In this document: piece after piece, positions 21,596-33,097 of the stretch
How the letters are laid out: the number at the start of each line of letters is the position of its first letter
How positions within the stretch are numbered: the stretch's first letter is position 1
NCBI GenBank assembly: GCA_006937955.1
Contig: SSNP01000015.1
Coordinates: forward strand, 1 to 64,000
Origin: Pachypanchax playfairii
Lineage: Eukaryota; Chordata; Actinopteri; Cyprinodontiformes; Aplocheilidae
Direction of reading: 5' to 3'
DNA length: 64,000 nucleotides
Notes under the pieces: generated by a model
The model's database searches: none
Told to the model about the DNA's origin: nothing
The model's input: only the letters and a program-made list of their open reading frames with translations
Made by a program: the position numbers and the translations under genes

Positions 21596-21605
21596 NNNNN
21601 NNNNN
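21596..21605. other. Assembly gap (10 N) in A-rich repeat
   Basis: Ten unknown bases inside an A run followed by (GAAA)n to about 21660. The true length here is uncertain. Confidence 1.
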
Positions 21606-21625
21606 AAAAAAAAAAAAAAAAAAAA

Positions 21626-21657
<32 letters not shown>

Positions 21658-21740
21658 AAAAAACTACTACAACGTTGAATTTCCCTTCTGGGATAAATAA
21701 AGTATTTTTCATTTCATTTCATTTTCATTTCATTTCATTT

Positions 21741-22145
21741 CATAAGACAGAATAAGTGATTAAACTGTTAATATATCATGTCCGAAAATACACGCCAGTA
21801 CCGTTATTAACTAATTATATTTTTCATTAGATATGTGATGCATCTTTCCAAAAGAGAATCATTTGATTGTAATTACACATCTAGACAATAATAAAATATT
21901 GCTTATTGGGAGTCTATGCTTAAGAAAACATTTTTGGTCTGGATGGTTCAGCCATTTCTCCACCTTCTTCTTCTGTCAAAATTCACATGCAACAATGCAT
22001 TGTGGGAAATACCCTTCACTGAAGTCTGCACTGATGCGGGCTTCGGCAAAGTGCACATCAAGGGTGCAAAAGGGGCGGAGCCAAGGGCACGGCTCTCCAC
22101 TCTGGAGAATCGGGACACCCTACGCACTTGTGCCCCTCATCAGCC
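21741..22145. other. Unassigned, possibly a MITE end
   Basis: The stretch near 22030-22125 (AAGTGCACATCAAGGGTGCA ... GGGACACCCTACGCACTTG) resembles subterminal parts of fish MITEs. No boundaries can be set. Confidence 0.3.
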
Positions 22146-24112
22146 CCCACAATCACCTGGATTAAGGACTATCTCACAAAAAGACCACAGTTTGTGAGAC
22201 TGAAAAGTTGTATGTCTGAGCAGGAGATCAGCAGCATAGGAGCACCACAGGGGACTGTACTCTCACCCTTCCTTTTCACTCTGTAAACCTCAGACTTTCA
22301 GTACAGGTCAGACTGCTGTCATCTACAAAAATACTCTGATGACTCTGCAGTTGTTGGTTGGATCAGAGACGGGCAAGAGACTGAGTACAAAGAACTGGTG
22401 GACTGCTTTGTGGCCTGGTGTGGAAACAATCATCTCATCTTGAATGTGAACAAGACAAGGTTGATGATTGAGGATTTTAAGAAGAGCAGCAACATGCCCA
22501 AACCCATTTCTATCACGGGAGAAGAAGTGGAGGTGGTGGAGGAGTATAAATACGCGGTGTTCACCTGGACAACAGACTGAACTGGAGACACAATTGTGAT
22601 GCTGTTATTAAGAAGGGACAGAGCAGACTGTACTTCCCCAGGAAGCTTAGATCCTTTAACGTTTGCAGCAAGATGTTGAAGATCTTTTATAAATCTGTTG
22701 TGGAGCGTGTGATCACATCTGCAGTCACCTGTTGGGGAGCAGCATCAGAGGAAGTAACATAAAGAGGCTGCACAGATTGATAAGGAGGGCTGGTTCTGTT
22801 CTGGGACTGAGCTGGAGTCTCTTGAGTTGATTGTCCAAAGGAGGATGGTTTGGAAAATGAAAATCATCATGGAGAACCCTCATAATCATCTTCACAAAAC
22901 AGTAACTCAACAACAACAGTCAAAGGCTTCTTCAGACCAGCTGCAGCACAGACCGCTGCCACGGCGCTACACCGGGGCTAGGGGATGCTGTAGCCCCTTC
23001 AAAAATCTGTGTAGCCCCAGTTGAGCCCCTCAAGAAATTATATTACAAAAATAATTTATTCCTACTATAGTAATTTATTAACCTATTTTTTCTTTTAAAT
23101 AGCTGTTCAGAAGATTATAGACTCATTTGCACTTAACCACAACAATAGGCGCATTGTCCTCCTGTAAAACAACTCGGGTGAGTTTTTTTCACCTGCCGAC
23201 GTTACGATCATAGACTACTAGTCATTTGACGTGATTACGTGACATTTAATCCGTTACATTGTAACAAATGCACAACAAGACGTGGCATGTATTTTTTGTT
23301 TGCAGTAACTATAGTCATCAATGTTGTGTTGATCCAGTTAATTTTATGCTCGTTAAGTGTGTTCCCAATTAAAAAGTACAGGGTGATTGCACTACTCGCC
23401 TGGCTTTTTGTATTATCAGTTCCATGTTTGACCTGATGTGATCCGAATTGGTAGACACTAACTGTTTGCATTTTTCGTTGCAGCAGCACTTTGTAGCCTG
23501 TGTTAGAAATTTCACTATCGGCTCATTTTCTTAAGTTATGATTCGTGAATATATCAGCAGTGCATAGTTATTTGCTTTCATTTGTACGTGGAATAAATGC
23601 ATTTGTTGCATTCTGTATGTATTGGCACAATATAAACAATGCATAGTTTGTTGTAATTCACTATGGAATAAATACGTTTGTTGCATATTCTATTGTCTGG
23701 TTATCGCATGGTCACTGTCCGGTGCTGAATTACGCACCGCGCACTGAAACATTTTTGCCGTTGCTGTGTGGTCCCTTGTGTCGGGCTTAGTTATTTTGTT
23801 TAATATTCTTTGGCCAAACCCATTTAAAGTGCTGTGCATCTTAGGTTGGTTTTTATATAGAGTTAATCATTTTTTCAATACAAGCAGCTAAGTCATGAAA
23901 ACAAATTATTTTCTTAGCACCCCCACATATAGGTCAAGTCCCCCTTTAGCACTAGGAGAGAAAAAATACTAGCGCCATGCATGACAGACCGTTACAGGAG
24001 ACCCTTCTTGACCACAGCTATTATGCTCTACAATGGCTCACTAAAGAACAACTGAGCTACAACAACACTCAATTTCCCTTCAAGGATTAATAAAGTATTT
24101 TTGATTTGATTT
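22146..24112 (+). mobile_element. L2/CR1-like LINE copy E, 5'-truncated, split by a hAT element
   Basis: Begins inside the reverse transcriptase (motif B APQGTVLSPF and YSDD near 22240-22350) and runs to 22955. It resumes at 23984 and ends CCCTTCAAGGATTAATAAAG plus TTGATT repeats. Several stops and indels. Closest to copy C. Confidence 0.87.
22956..23983. mobile_element. 1028-bp hAT-like non-autonomous element
   Basis: Flanked by perfect 8-bp duplications ACAGACCG (22948-22955, 23984-23991), with the LINE sequence continuing across. Degenerate ends CTGCCACGGCGCTA / TAGCGCCATGCATG. No transposase frame seen. Confidence 0.85.
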
Positions 24113-24647
24113 GATTACTATAAGAACAGGCTATAAAGTGTTTCATTCTTTTATCCACGAAAATACAAGCTCATGAATGTTTTTAATGCTGTAATGTTGC
24201 AAGATGTAAACAAAAAACTACATTTTTTCTTTTCATCATTTCTAGTTTCAAATTGTGACCTTGTAAATGTCAAATAACGCAAATTTACTTCTTAAACAAT
24301 TTTGTAATGCTTCTAAATGCTTTATTGAAACCTGAGCATGCCATAGACACTTTAAGAAAAAAACTTACCAGTTTGCCTTAGAGGTTACAAAAACATATCT
24401 AAAAAATACTATGAATAAAGGCACAGAGCTTTGAGCAATATTAAATGCAAAGCAGTCAACTAGAGGAAGAGTATGCCATTTAACATAAAGTGTCAAACCA
24501 GCCATTTAGTTGTTTTGTACACAATAAAGAGTGATGAAAAATGAATTTTCATTGTTACATCTGATCAGTTCCACACACTATCAGTGACAGTACACGCCTG
24601 ACCAATGATGACATGTTTATTCATATGTCTTTGTCTTGTTGCTGGTT
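24113..24647. other. Unassigned AT-rich sequence
   Basis: Nothing recognised. Confidence 0.5.
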
Positions 24648-24800
24648 GTTCAAGTTCAAGTTTATTTGTTTATAAAGTGCCAGTTCATAACAAAGTAATT
24701 TCAAGGCACTTTACAGAAATATCAACTAATTAGCAATAAAACATTTCCTATATAAGGAACCAGCTGATTGAGCTGAATTGTTACTTCAGCGCAATCCCCA
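24648..24800 (-). mobile_element. RTE/SINE-type 3' tail fragment
   Basis: Reverse complement of the family at 20842-21184, keeping the AAGTGCCTTGAAATGAC-type core and tail. Confidence 0.75.
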
Positions 24801-25135
24801 ATTGTGAGCAGGACCCAAATGCAAGGAACGGACAAACTGAAGATCGAATCAACAATTTAATAAGGACAATGGGAAAATGCTGACGGGGCAGCGAGAATTC
24901 CATAAATGGTTGATGAGGAGGAAGAGAGGCAGCAAAGAGTAATCCAAACAACGTAGGCAAAACATAATCCAGAGACGACGGTAGGGAATACAGCAGACAA
25001 ACTAACACAATCCCCGAACGAAGACAAACTGAGGAAATCCCACTTAAATACAAACTGAACTGATAAACTAACTCAAAACACCTGAACACTGAACAGAGGA
25101 GGAACAGGAAGAAAACAGGAAGTGAGGACACGAGC
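24801..25135 (-). mobile_element. LTR-like fragment
   Basis: On the minus strand this resembles the LTR-like sequences at 38332-38740 and 52495-52956 (shared GCTGCCCCGTCAGC and GGGTCC motifs). No ends or duplication found. Confidence 0.5.
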
Positions 25136-25345
25136 ACAGAGGAGAACCATAGACATTATATAAATCACTAAACGCCCTGTCCAGCGCTGCAGCCCATTGG
25201 CGCTGTAGAGCTGTCGGCAGCCATCTTGAGTCCGGTACAGGCTCGACTACATTACCGTGCAATCACAGCAGACTGAAGGGATTCTGTCATGTGTTTTTGC
25301 TATAAACAAGTGATTCAGTACAATTTAAGATTAGTAGTGGTCCTA

Positions 25346-27313
25346 TCTGACAGGTCAGATTAAATTAGAGAGGTCAACAAGACAGGGATGTAGTTTGTCT
25401 CTAACACTTTTTGATATCTTCATTGAGCCAATTGCTCAGGCAATTACGCAGAGCCAGGACATCAAGGGGGTAGAGGTGGGTGGCACAGAACACAAATTGG
25501 GTCTATTTGCTGATGACATAATAGTATACATAGGAAAACCAGATGTGAGCTTTCCAAGACTAATGGATTTACTGAGGGAATATGAACAATATTCTGGGTA
25601 TAGACTTAATGTGACAAAGACGCAGGTATTGGCTTTAAGAGACAAATACAGACTTATGGGACATGGAAAAAATAAAATATTTAGGGGTGAAGATTACAAA
25701 GGGGATAGACAAATTGCATAATGCAAATTATAAACAGATCAACATAAAAATCAAGAGAGACCTAGGGAGATGGGCAACACAGACTTTAGATTTCAGTTCA
25801 AGAATTGAAGTTATCAAAATGAACATTCTACCAAGGTTATTGTATCTCTACCAAGCTTTACCCATACACATACCACAAAGCCAATTTATGGAATGGGATA
25901 AAGAAATATCAAGGTTCATTTGGGGTGGGAAAAGGCCAAGGATTAGATTAGTAACACTACAATTACCCAAGGGGAAAGGAGGAATGGCAGTTCCAAACCT
26001 CCAAGATTATTATTACGCAGCACAGATCAAGGCTGTAGTATGCTGGTGTAACGAGAACTACATAGTCAAATGGAAAAGTACTGAAACCAAATCTGGGGGG
26101 TATCATATTCAAAAATTTTTAGGGAACAGAGAATTGTACAAGACAGAAGAAAACCAGTTAGACTTAATCACTAAATACACTTTAAATATTTGGTACACAA
26201 TAATAAAGAGATATAAACTAGAAAAGGAGGCCAAGATTCTTAGATGGTTAAGATATGATATTGATTTCCAACCAGGAAGAGAAGATAATGGTTTTAAGTT
26301 ATGGGCCACAAAAGGCATTACAGCAATATGTACAATGATAGAAAAGGGGGAAATACAGAGCTTTCAAAATTTTAAGGACAAATTTGATATAGAAAGAACA
26401 GATTATTTCAGATATCTACAGGCTAGAGACTACTATCAAAAGGAGATAAAAATGGATAAGACCAAAGAGCCGAATGGGGTAATCCTGGCACTAGCTAATG
26501 CATATAAGGGGAAAATGAGTAAAGTCATATCGGTATTATACCAGGCAATGCTAAACAGTAAGGGAAATTCAACACTGTATGTAAAAGAAAAATGGGACAG
26601 AGAACTTGACATTGAGATGACGGAGGAAGAATGGTATAATGTGTGTAAGGCGCAACAATCAACTACTGAGTTAAGAATATGGCGGGAGTTTAGTTGGAAA
26701 AACATAAACAGATTCTTTATAACCCCAAAGATAAAAGGGAGATACACATCAGAGCAGAAGAGTTGCTGGAGGTCATGTGGACAGGAATGGGCAGATCATA
26801 CTCACATATTCTGGAAATGTCCAAAGTTGGAGAAATATTGGGAGGGAGTATGAAAGGTACTAAAGGAGATATTAGGTTATGAGATACCCAGGACAGGCCT
26901 GGTACTATATCTGGGGAATCTAACAAAAAAAAACACTCAACAACAGGACAGATATCTAGTGAAAGTACTACTTGCAGCCAGCAAGAAAGCCATAACAAAA
27001 GAATGGCACAAAGCAGACCCACCTACAAAGGAGCAATGGCTGAAAACAGTGGAGGAAATATCTGACATGGATAGACTTACACATAAATTAAGGATACAGG
27101 AGGGGAAATTCCAGTCAAGGTGGGAAAAATGGGTATTATATATATAAGCAGAGAAAATGGCACCACAGATTAGGATGTTTAAAATGAGACTATGGTTATG
27201 TTACACATATTTGTAATTTGACACCCCCATGTCACTGTTTGTTCTATTTTGTATTTTGTGATTGTGTTTTATTTTGGAAATTCTCTCAATAAAAATTTAA
27301 ATGTAAAAAAAAA
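25346..27313 (+). mobile_element. 5'-truncated L1 (LINE-1) insertion
   Basis: Bounded by perfect 19-bp duplications AAGATTAGTAGTGGTCCTA (25327-25345 and 27314-27332) and ending in an A run. It contains only the second half of ORF2. The target begins after TTT|AA, as L1 endonuclease prefers. Confidence 0.95.
25350..27147 (+). pseudogene. L1 ORF2 C-terminal half
   Basis: Starts at reverse transcriptase motif B (TRQGCSLSLTLFDIFIEPIA), then the catalytic FADD box (LGLFADDIIVYI), the thumb and the long C-terminal region, ending with a CCHC knuckle (CWRSCGQEWADHTHIFWKC). One frame change near 25640-25665 and one stop at 26851-26853 break it; the frame after the stop runs on in register to 27147. 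Codon composition is A-rich, unlike the L2-type LINEs nearby. Truncated at insertion, so it never encoded a full enzyme here. Confidence 0.93.
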
Positions 27314-27332
27314 AAGATTAGTAGTGGTCCTA

Positions 27333-27802
27333 AGTAGTATTTAGTAAAACACAACAAATATAACAGAGAAGCATAAGTTATTAATCAGTTATTTCACTGA
27401 ATGTTTTTATTATTATTATATGCAGTAAAATGAAATTAGAGCTGTTCCAAATATCAGTGCAAGAAAGCAGTTTGAAAAGATATATAAAAGGTAAACATAT
27501 AAAAATATTTCCAAAATATATACAGAAAGTATGTACAATATAAACTTGGAGGTGATGTGTGAGTATAAATATGTTCCACAAGATGTAAGTTTTCTATCGT
27601 TATACAGTATTGCTCATTGATTAGAAATAACTGCACAGAGGTTTTACAAAATAGTATTTTAGAATACAGTATATACATGGGTTAACATAAGATCAAATTA
27701 GTAGTAATACATGCATGTATAAATACACACATACACTAATATATCAGTCTTCAGGTCGATAGCTGTGATGCATCCTGTGAGGTCGCTTCTGCTCTAGATG
27801 AT
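27333..27802. other. Unassigned AT-rich sequence
   Basis: Nothing recognised. Confidence 0.5.
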
Positions 27803-28159
27803 TGTTGTGGAAAAATTCCATACGAATAAATCAAGCGAGTGAATTTTATCAAAAGAATTTATAATAAATTCATGTATTATTGAGCGCAGTCAGTCAAATG
27901 ATAGTACATCAGTGTGAGGCTCTAAAGCGTAATGCTTGTCCAGCTGTTTTATAGTGATGCTGATACAGAGAGGCTATCAGCACCCTGGACGTCATCAGAA
28001 CTCTGTGTTTAGAATGTTCTGATGGGATGATGAGAATCTAATCTGAGTACTTGTTGATGAAGAAACTAAGAACAAGATGTCTTAAGTCATAATCATTTGT
28101 AACTGTGTCATGGTTTTCATGAGATAACCTGAATTTATTCTATAATTCCCCCCTTTTTT
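27803..28159 (-). mobile_element. LTR-like sequence with adjoining polypurine tract
   Basis: On the minus strand a polypurine tract (AAAAAAGGGGGG, 28148-28159) is followed by ~343 bp that contains a TATA box (CTATAAAACAG) and ends CCACAACA. This is the layout of the 3' end of a retroviral or LTR-retrotransposon copy. No internal genes or second LTR recognised. Confidence 0.5.
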
Positions 28160-28531
28160 GAACTATAAAACTCCTTCAATATTAATCAAAATTTAAAGGG
28201 AGCTATTAACATAATATGATCATAATCACAAAATAATCATCATAATGCAATCACCAAACACATAACCTTCCAGGAAAGGAGATGAACCTCCAAATTAAAC
28301 TTTTACTTTTTTCTGGCTAAATTACAGATGAAAAATTTTAAAATAATATATAGTTTATTGTTTACAGCATCTGTTCCCACTGGGGCACTCTGGGGTTGAT
28401 GTGAAACATCTGCAGGGGAGCACAAGATATGATACTATTTAAATATAAATAGATAATAGATACATACATAATATAGTTTTAATACATGACATGAAAATGG
28501 TGATACAGCTACTCCTCGAAGATTAATCAGA

Positions 28532-28720
28532 AAGCTGAAGATGGATGAAATAACTCCATCTCTCAGTCTGATGATGTGACCAGTTGGATTAAAATCCTCT
28601 GGCATCAAATGTTCACTGCAGAGAAGAAGACTCTGGGTCTGTGAAACCTTTCCTTCTTCAGGCACCTTCCACTTCCTCCTGATGTCAATTTGGAAAATCT
28701 TTAAAACCAGAGATTTTAGA
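28532..28720 (-). pseudogene. THAP zinc-finger domain fragment
   Basis: The minus strand reads RRKWKVPEEGKV..., LCSEHLMPEDF, then RLRDGVISSIFSF. This is the second half of a THAP domain (C2CH finger; here the last Cys and His in LCSEH). THAP domains occur in P-element transposases and host factors. No finger N-terminus or transposase follows, so it is probably a relic of a THAP-bearing transposon; an unknown host exon is a less likely option. Confidence 0.6.
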
Positions 28721-28755
28721 GTCTTCACAAAAAAACTAAAAAGATTGTCAATCAT

Positions 28756-30033
28756 TTTCTCTTCATTCTTCGCATTTTATTCATATTAACTTTTACTTCA
28801 CACTTTATTCCTGTTTTCACTCCAGAGAGCTAATAAACGTTTATTTTGAAATGATACAAACACTTCTGTTGATAATGAACCAAAGTTGCAGAAATCGTAA
28901 GTTCATCAACAGGTAATTTAAACAATATTACTTATTTCTACCTTAGCATTCTTCTGTTAGCTGTAATCAGTGTTATGGAATATATAATTTCTAAAGTGTC
29001 AGATGAATAAACACCGGGATTCCCATGTAGCTAACGTTAGCAGGCTGGTGGACATACGGTACAAACAAAATATGTATTTTGTCAGAAAAAATGTCCAGTC
29101 TTACCTCTGAAATCCCAAGAGCCCAGGTCTAAATTTTCCATTTATTAACTCATTTAGTGCCAGCCACTTTCAGATTTCATATCCCCCTCAGTGCCAGAGA
29201 TATTTAGCATTTTTACTGATTTTTGAAGGCCCACAGAATATTTTGTCCTATGACTTTGTGAATTCTGAATTTGTGAATTCATCAGCACAAAATTTAGTCT
29301 TACTTCTTTTAAAAGCCAAAAAAAAAAAAAGTTTCTACCTCTTTCGGTTAATTATTAATCTGCAATACAAAAGAGCAACTTTCATGGAAATCCACGTTTC
29401 AGGACTAAAAGCCAAGATAAAGAGCATTTTGTGTAAAGAGGTTTTTCAAGCAGATCAGTGACTTTGATGTAAATATTTCATGTTTCAATGATTCATGCAA
29501 CATCTGAACTATGTTTTACTACTATGAAAGTGAAAAAACAACTGAAAAAATGAAAATTTGATAGTTTATTTTATGTCTAAAAGAGTCATTTATAGACAAT
29601 TTAAACATTTAAATAAAATAGAAGAAAAAAAGCAGCAAATTTCTGATTCAGATACTGTGTGTGTACGTGTGCGGGCATGTGCACGTGTGACTGCTGTGAC
29701 TCCCCCCCCCAACAGCGATGTGTTTGTTTATGAACACTTACTGTGTGTTTTATGCTGTGATTCCTTCTTTATTTTACTCCCTGCTGCCTTTAGAAGATCC
29801 TAACAGCAGATAGTGGTCGAATAAATCCACCTCAACTTCATTAGAATCGCCAGAAGAACATTAACGTCAGGCTGAAGACATCATAAGTCGGAGTACACCG
29901 GACTATCAGGTGTGAATACAGCCTTAAAGGTCACCAAATGCTCCCTAAAGTGATCCCATCAGATTACAGCTCGATGACTATTGAGCTTTCTAGCTTTTGT
30001 CCCTCTCCTTTTGCTTCTGAGGCTTGCATTGAC
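28756..30033. other. Unassigned AT-rich sequence
   Basis: No gene or recognised repeat; a short purine-pyrimidine alternating (TG)n-like patch lies near 29655-29690. Confidence 0.5.
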
Positions 30034-30790
30034 TATTCCGGAATAGCGCTACAACTGGTGGCAGCTTGTTGGAGTAGCTCTGTGACTTAGCTAACATTTG
30101 CTAGCTTTTTATTTTGTTCTTTTTGAGTATTTCTTGCTAGTTTTTTCTTCTGGAAATATTTTCTAAATACTTTTCTTCTGATTTGGGTGCTGTGCTGATT
30201 GAGTTTTTCGCTTGATTTGTCACTTTTTTGCCACTTGTTATGATGCGTAACCAAGAGACTTGTTTACAAGAAAGAGAAGCTAACTGACATTTCTAAGGCT
30301 AAAAGAATCCTCAAATTGAAACTCTGGATTTCTGATGAGCTCAAAAGAAGAAGACGTGGATGCAGCGCTGTAACAAAGTGAAGAGAGAGAGAAAGATGAA
30401 GTTTAAACCTTAACTTCCATCAGTCATATTGTCAAATGTGAAATCTCTTTGCTAACAAAATGGATGAACTTGAAACTCTGTTGAAGACCCAGCCAGAGTA
30501 TCGAGATTGCAGCATCATGTGTTTTACTGAGACATGGTTAAAGGAACATATCCTGGACTCCAGGGTGTCTCTGCCTGGCTTTCAAACAATACAGGCAGAC
30601 AGAGATTTGAAGAGGAGCGTCAAAAGAAAAGGAGTTTGTCAGCTGATCACATCTGCAGTCACCAGTTGGGGAGCAGCATCAGAGCAATTGACATGAAGAG
30701 GCTGAACAGATGGATAAGGAGGACTGATTCTGTCCTGGAGACTAAACTGGAGTCTCTTGAGTTGATTGTCCAAAGTAGGATGAACAACAT
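30034..30790 (+). mobile_element. Mini-LINE copy B, 3'-truncated
   Basis: Has the full 5' end (ATTCCGGAATAGCGC), the start of the endonuclease frame (MDELETLLKTQPEY) and the shared deletion junction near 30635-30650. It ends inside the C-terminal reverse transcriptase segment without the 3' tail. The X-box-like 14-mer is reduced by an 8-bp deletion. Confidence 0.88.
30460..30696 (+). CDS. Chimeric small ORF of the mini-LINE family
   Basis: A 78-codon frame that fuses the N-terminus of the LINE endonuclease (through FTETWLKEH and ADRDLKRS) to ITSAVTSWG from the reverse transcriptase, then ends ASEQLT. A frame of the same length and ending (ASEQVT) is open in the copy at 54530-54766, and a truncated relative at 4539. 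Whether it is translated is unknown. It lacks all catalytic endonuclease residues beyond the first Glu, so enzyme activity is not expected. Confidence 0.4.
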   Translation: MDELETLLKTQPEYRDCSIMCFTETWLKEHILDSRVSLPGFQTIQADRDLKRSVKRKGVCQLITSAVTSWGAASEQLT

Positions 30791-30966
30791 TTTGTTTGAC
30801 AAACATGCAAAAGAACATGAAATCAGGAAGTGGGCTAATAGTTTTTCACGCCACTGTATGTATACATTATACATTTATTACATGTGGCTGGAATTTCTCA
30901 ACAGTGTGTGTTCAATCATCTTTAAGTCAATTTGAAATGTCAAATTTGAAAATTAAAATGCATTAA

Positions 30967-32410
30967 AGAGGCCATTTCATACAAATGTCAGGACTTTGTG
31001 GTTATTTCTTAAGCATTAACCAGTAATATGAAACATTTTATATCTAAAAAACGTCAGGAACACTTATTAACAGACCTTTCAATCTGTCTGCATTAAAATT
31101 TGCGTGGTTCCGGCTCCTTCCGTCAGGCTGCTTAGGCTGCTTTGTCAGCAGCTCATTCATATTCATTATTCGAATTTGCTGGACTCAGATTGGCTAACAA
31201 ACTAGCCTATGAGAGCAAGGTATACTGTTTCCTGCCCCACTGTGCATAGCAATGTCAGACGTTGTGTCTGTCAGGATCTCAGCAGCTGGTGTGTGGTGTT
31301 GTTTGTTTTGGACTAATTGTCATTGCAGGGCGTGGCAGCAGCTGATGAGTGACTCCAGGTGTGGCTCGTTACCCAGCTCAGCAGAGCTGGGTATTTAAGC
31401 AGAGGAGGAATTGGAGACAGATGCCAGTTTGTTCCACAACATTTATGTGGTAACGTGTGGCCTGAGCTTGTGATTTTGACAGCGTTAAAAGTATTAGCGA
31501 TCTAACCTGCCTTCTCCTTCCCCTCTCTTAGTCCCGTTGCCTGGAGCGCTCCTCCAGGTCTGAGTGCCTCTGCGCTGGCCGTCTGCCGCGCCGTCAGTAG
31601 GACTCTTTTGTCACGGGTTCCTGAGGTCGTGTGTCCCACGACCGCCTCCCCTGCCTGGCTTCCCTGTCTGTCTCTGGTCCCCTCTGGAATCCCCACCTGC
31701 CCCGGAACAGCCGTCTGCTGTCACCCCTGCCTCAACGTCTTCCGTGGATTCATCTACTCACACTGGACCTAGCCTCACACTCTCCGGATCATCACCACCG
31801 CTGCTGGTTCCCTGGACCCCTCCACAACATCACCAGCACCGCTCCCTCCGTGAGTTCACTGAGCACATTCCCAGCACACCGCAGCTTATCATATCTACAC
31901 TGGAAGGATCTGTCACTAACCTGTCTCTCCTCCACTGCCAGGACTTCACCTTAGCCCAGCACCTGTTCCAGTTCTCCCTCCAGCAGCCTTGCACATTTCA
32001 TACTGTTGTGTATATATATAATCACTGTAAATCTTGAATCACTGCATCTGATTCCCCGGTCCTGTGTGTGTGTGTTTGGAGTTTGGGTAAAACTTGGAGT
32101 TAGAACGAACCTTTAAAACATGACAGTGTCTTCCTGTTTGCTACATCTTACAGCTTTTTAGTGAGTCGCATGCAAGGTGTATTTTCAACTGCGGGAGCTG
32201 CCACTAACAAACAAAGGAGTTGTGACGAAACAGATACAGGCCGTTCGGACTCGGGAGAACTCGGGTGTTATTGCCACCTGCGTAGTTTGAGAGAAACTGA
32301 AAGAGAAGTTGTTGACCTGTTTTCACACCCGCTATGAAGGTAATAACACCTGTGGAACTAAAATATTCAATAGAAACCTCAGAAAACATGTTTTTAATGC
32401 AAGGGCCTCT
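30967..32410. mobile_element. TTAA element (AGAGGCC family), copy 2
   Basis: Ends AGAGGCCATTTC / GGGCCTCT between TTAA at 30963-30966 and 32411-32414. Split by a solo LTR at 31269-32125. No transposase. Confidence 0.9.
31269..32125 (+). mobile_element. Solo LTR, 857 bp, TSD GTGTC
   Basis: Starts TGTCAGGATCTC and ends AAACATGACA, flanked by GTGTC at 31264-31268 and 32126-32130. It sits inside TTAA element copy 2, whose sequence continues on the other side. Distantly similar in ends and layout to the LTR at 14557. Confidence 0.85.
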
Positions 32411-32414
32411 TTAA

Positions 32415-32808
32415 CAAAAATGCTTTTTTCATTTCCAAAATAAAACTGCATTTATTGACACTTAAATCAAATTGATAATAATCGTCCAAACTGTTTTTGA
32501 ATTTTCTTATTCAATGTTGATCTTTCTACTACTTATTTAAAATTATAAAGAAAAAACCATTTGAAATTTTTAATGTACAGAAGAGTGTTAGTGTTTTTTA
32601 GATTTCCAAAAATTACACTTTCTAAGCTAATATTAGCACGGACTTTTTGCAGATATCATAAGAAAGTCTTTTATTTTTTCAGGCAAAGAACAACTTCCAC
32701 TATGGAGGTTTGGAGTTGAGGTATGGCCACTCCCAGTGGCTGCAGCTGAGTGCCTCTTGCCTTTATAGCCACAGCCATAGTTATAGTCATCCAACCTTTA
32801 CTGCCATA
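32415..32808. other. Unassigned
   Basis: Nothing recognised. Confidence 0.5.
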
Positions 32809-32816
32809 GTCTATAG

Positions 32817-33089
32817 CAGGCATACTCAACTAAACTGGGCAGAGGGCCAAATTGAGGGGCCAGTTACATTCAACATATAAAATAAAATCTTTTAAAACAA
32901 GTGTAGCTTGTGCTCATGCTTTGATGCATTTTATTACCCCATTGCGTATGAGTAAAAATCATACATGGCAAACAATTATTAACAAAGCTGGCGGACCTTT
33001 TTAAACTATAATTTGTTATGTGCCCCGGGCCAATCAGCAGCAGCTCATGGGCAGGACTAGGCCCGTGGGCTGTGAGATGAGTAAGGCTG
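32817..33089. mobile_element. 273-bp hAT MITE
   Basis: Ends CAGGCATACTCA / GAGTAAGGCTG with perfect 8-bp duplications GTCTATAG (32809-32816 and 33090-33097). Confidence 0.88.
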
Positions 33090-33097
33090 GTCTATAG

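Larger units (their letters stand above)
19795..21740 (+). mobile_element. L2/CR1-like LINE, second subfamily (copy D), 5'-truncated
   Basis: Reverse transcriptase part and 3' end (TTCCCTTCTGGGATAAATAA, then CATTT repeats). About one base in five differs from copy C. It is interrupted by a 343-bp retrotransposed tail at 20842-21184, and contains the assembly gap at 21596-21605. Confidence 0.88.

Noticed and set aside
19214..22125. One large MITE pair enclosing LINE D
   Set aside because: The left and right sequences share only short words (GGGAC, CACCCTACG-like) and do not align as inverted repeats.
31564..32037. 157-codon proline/serine-rich frame
   Set aside because: Lies wholly inside the solo LTR and has no recognisable domain.
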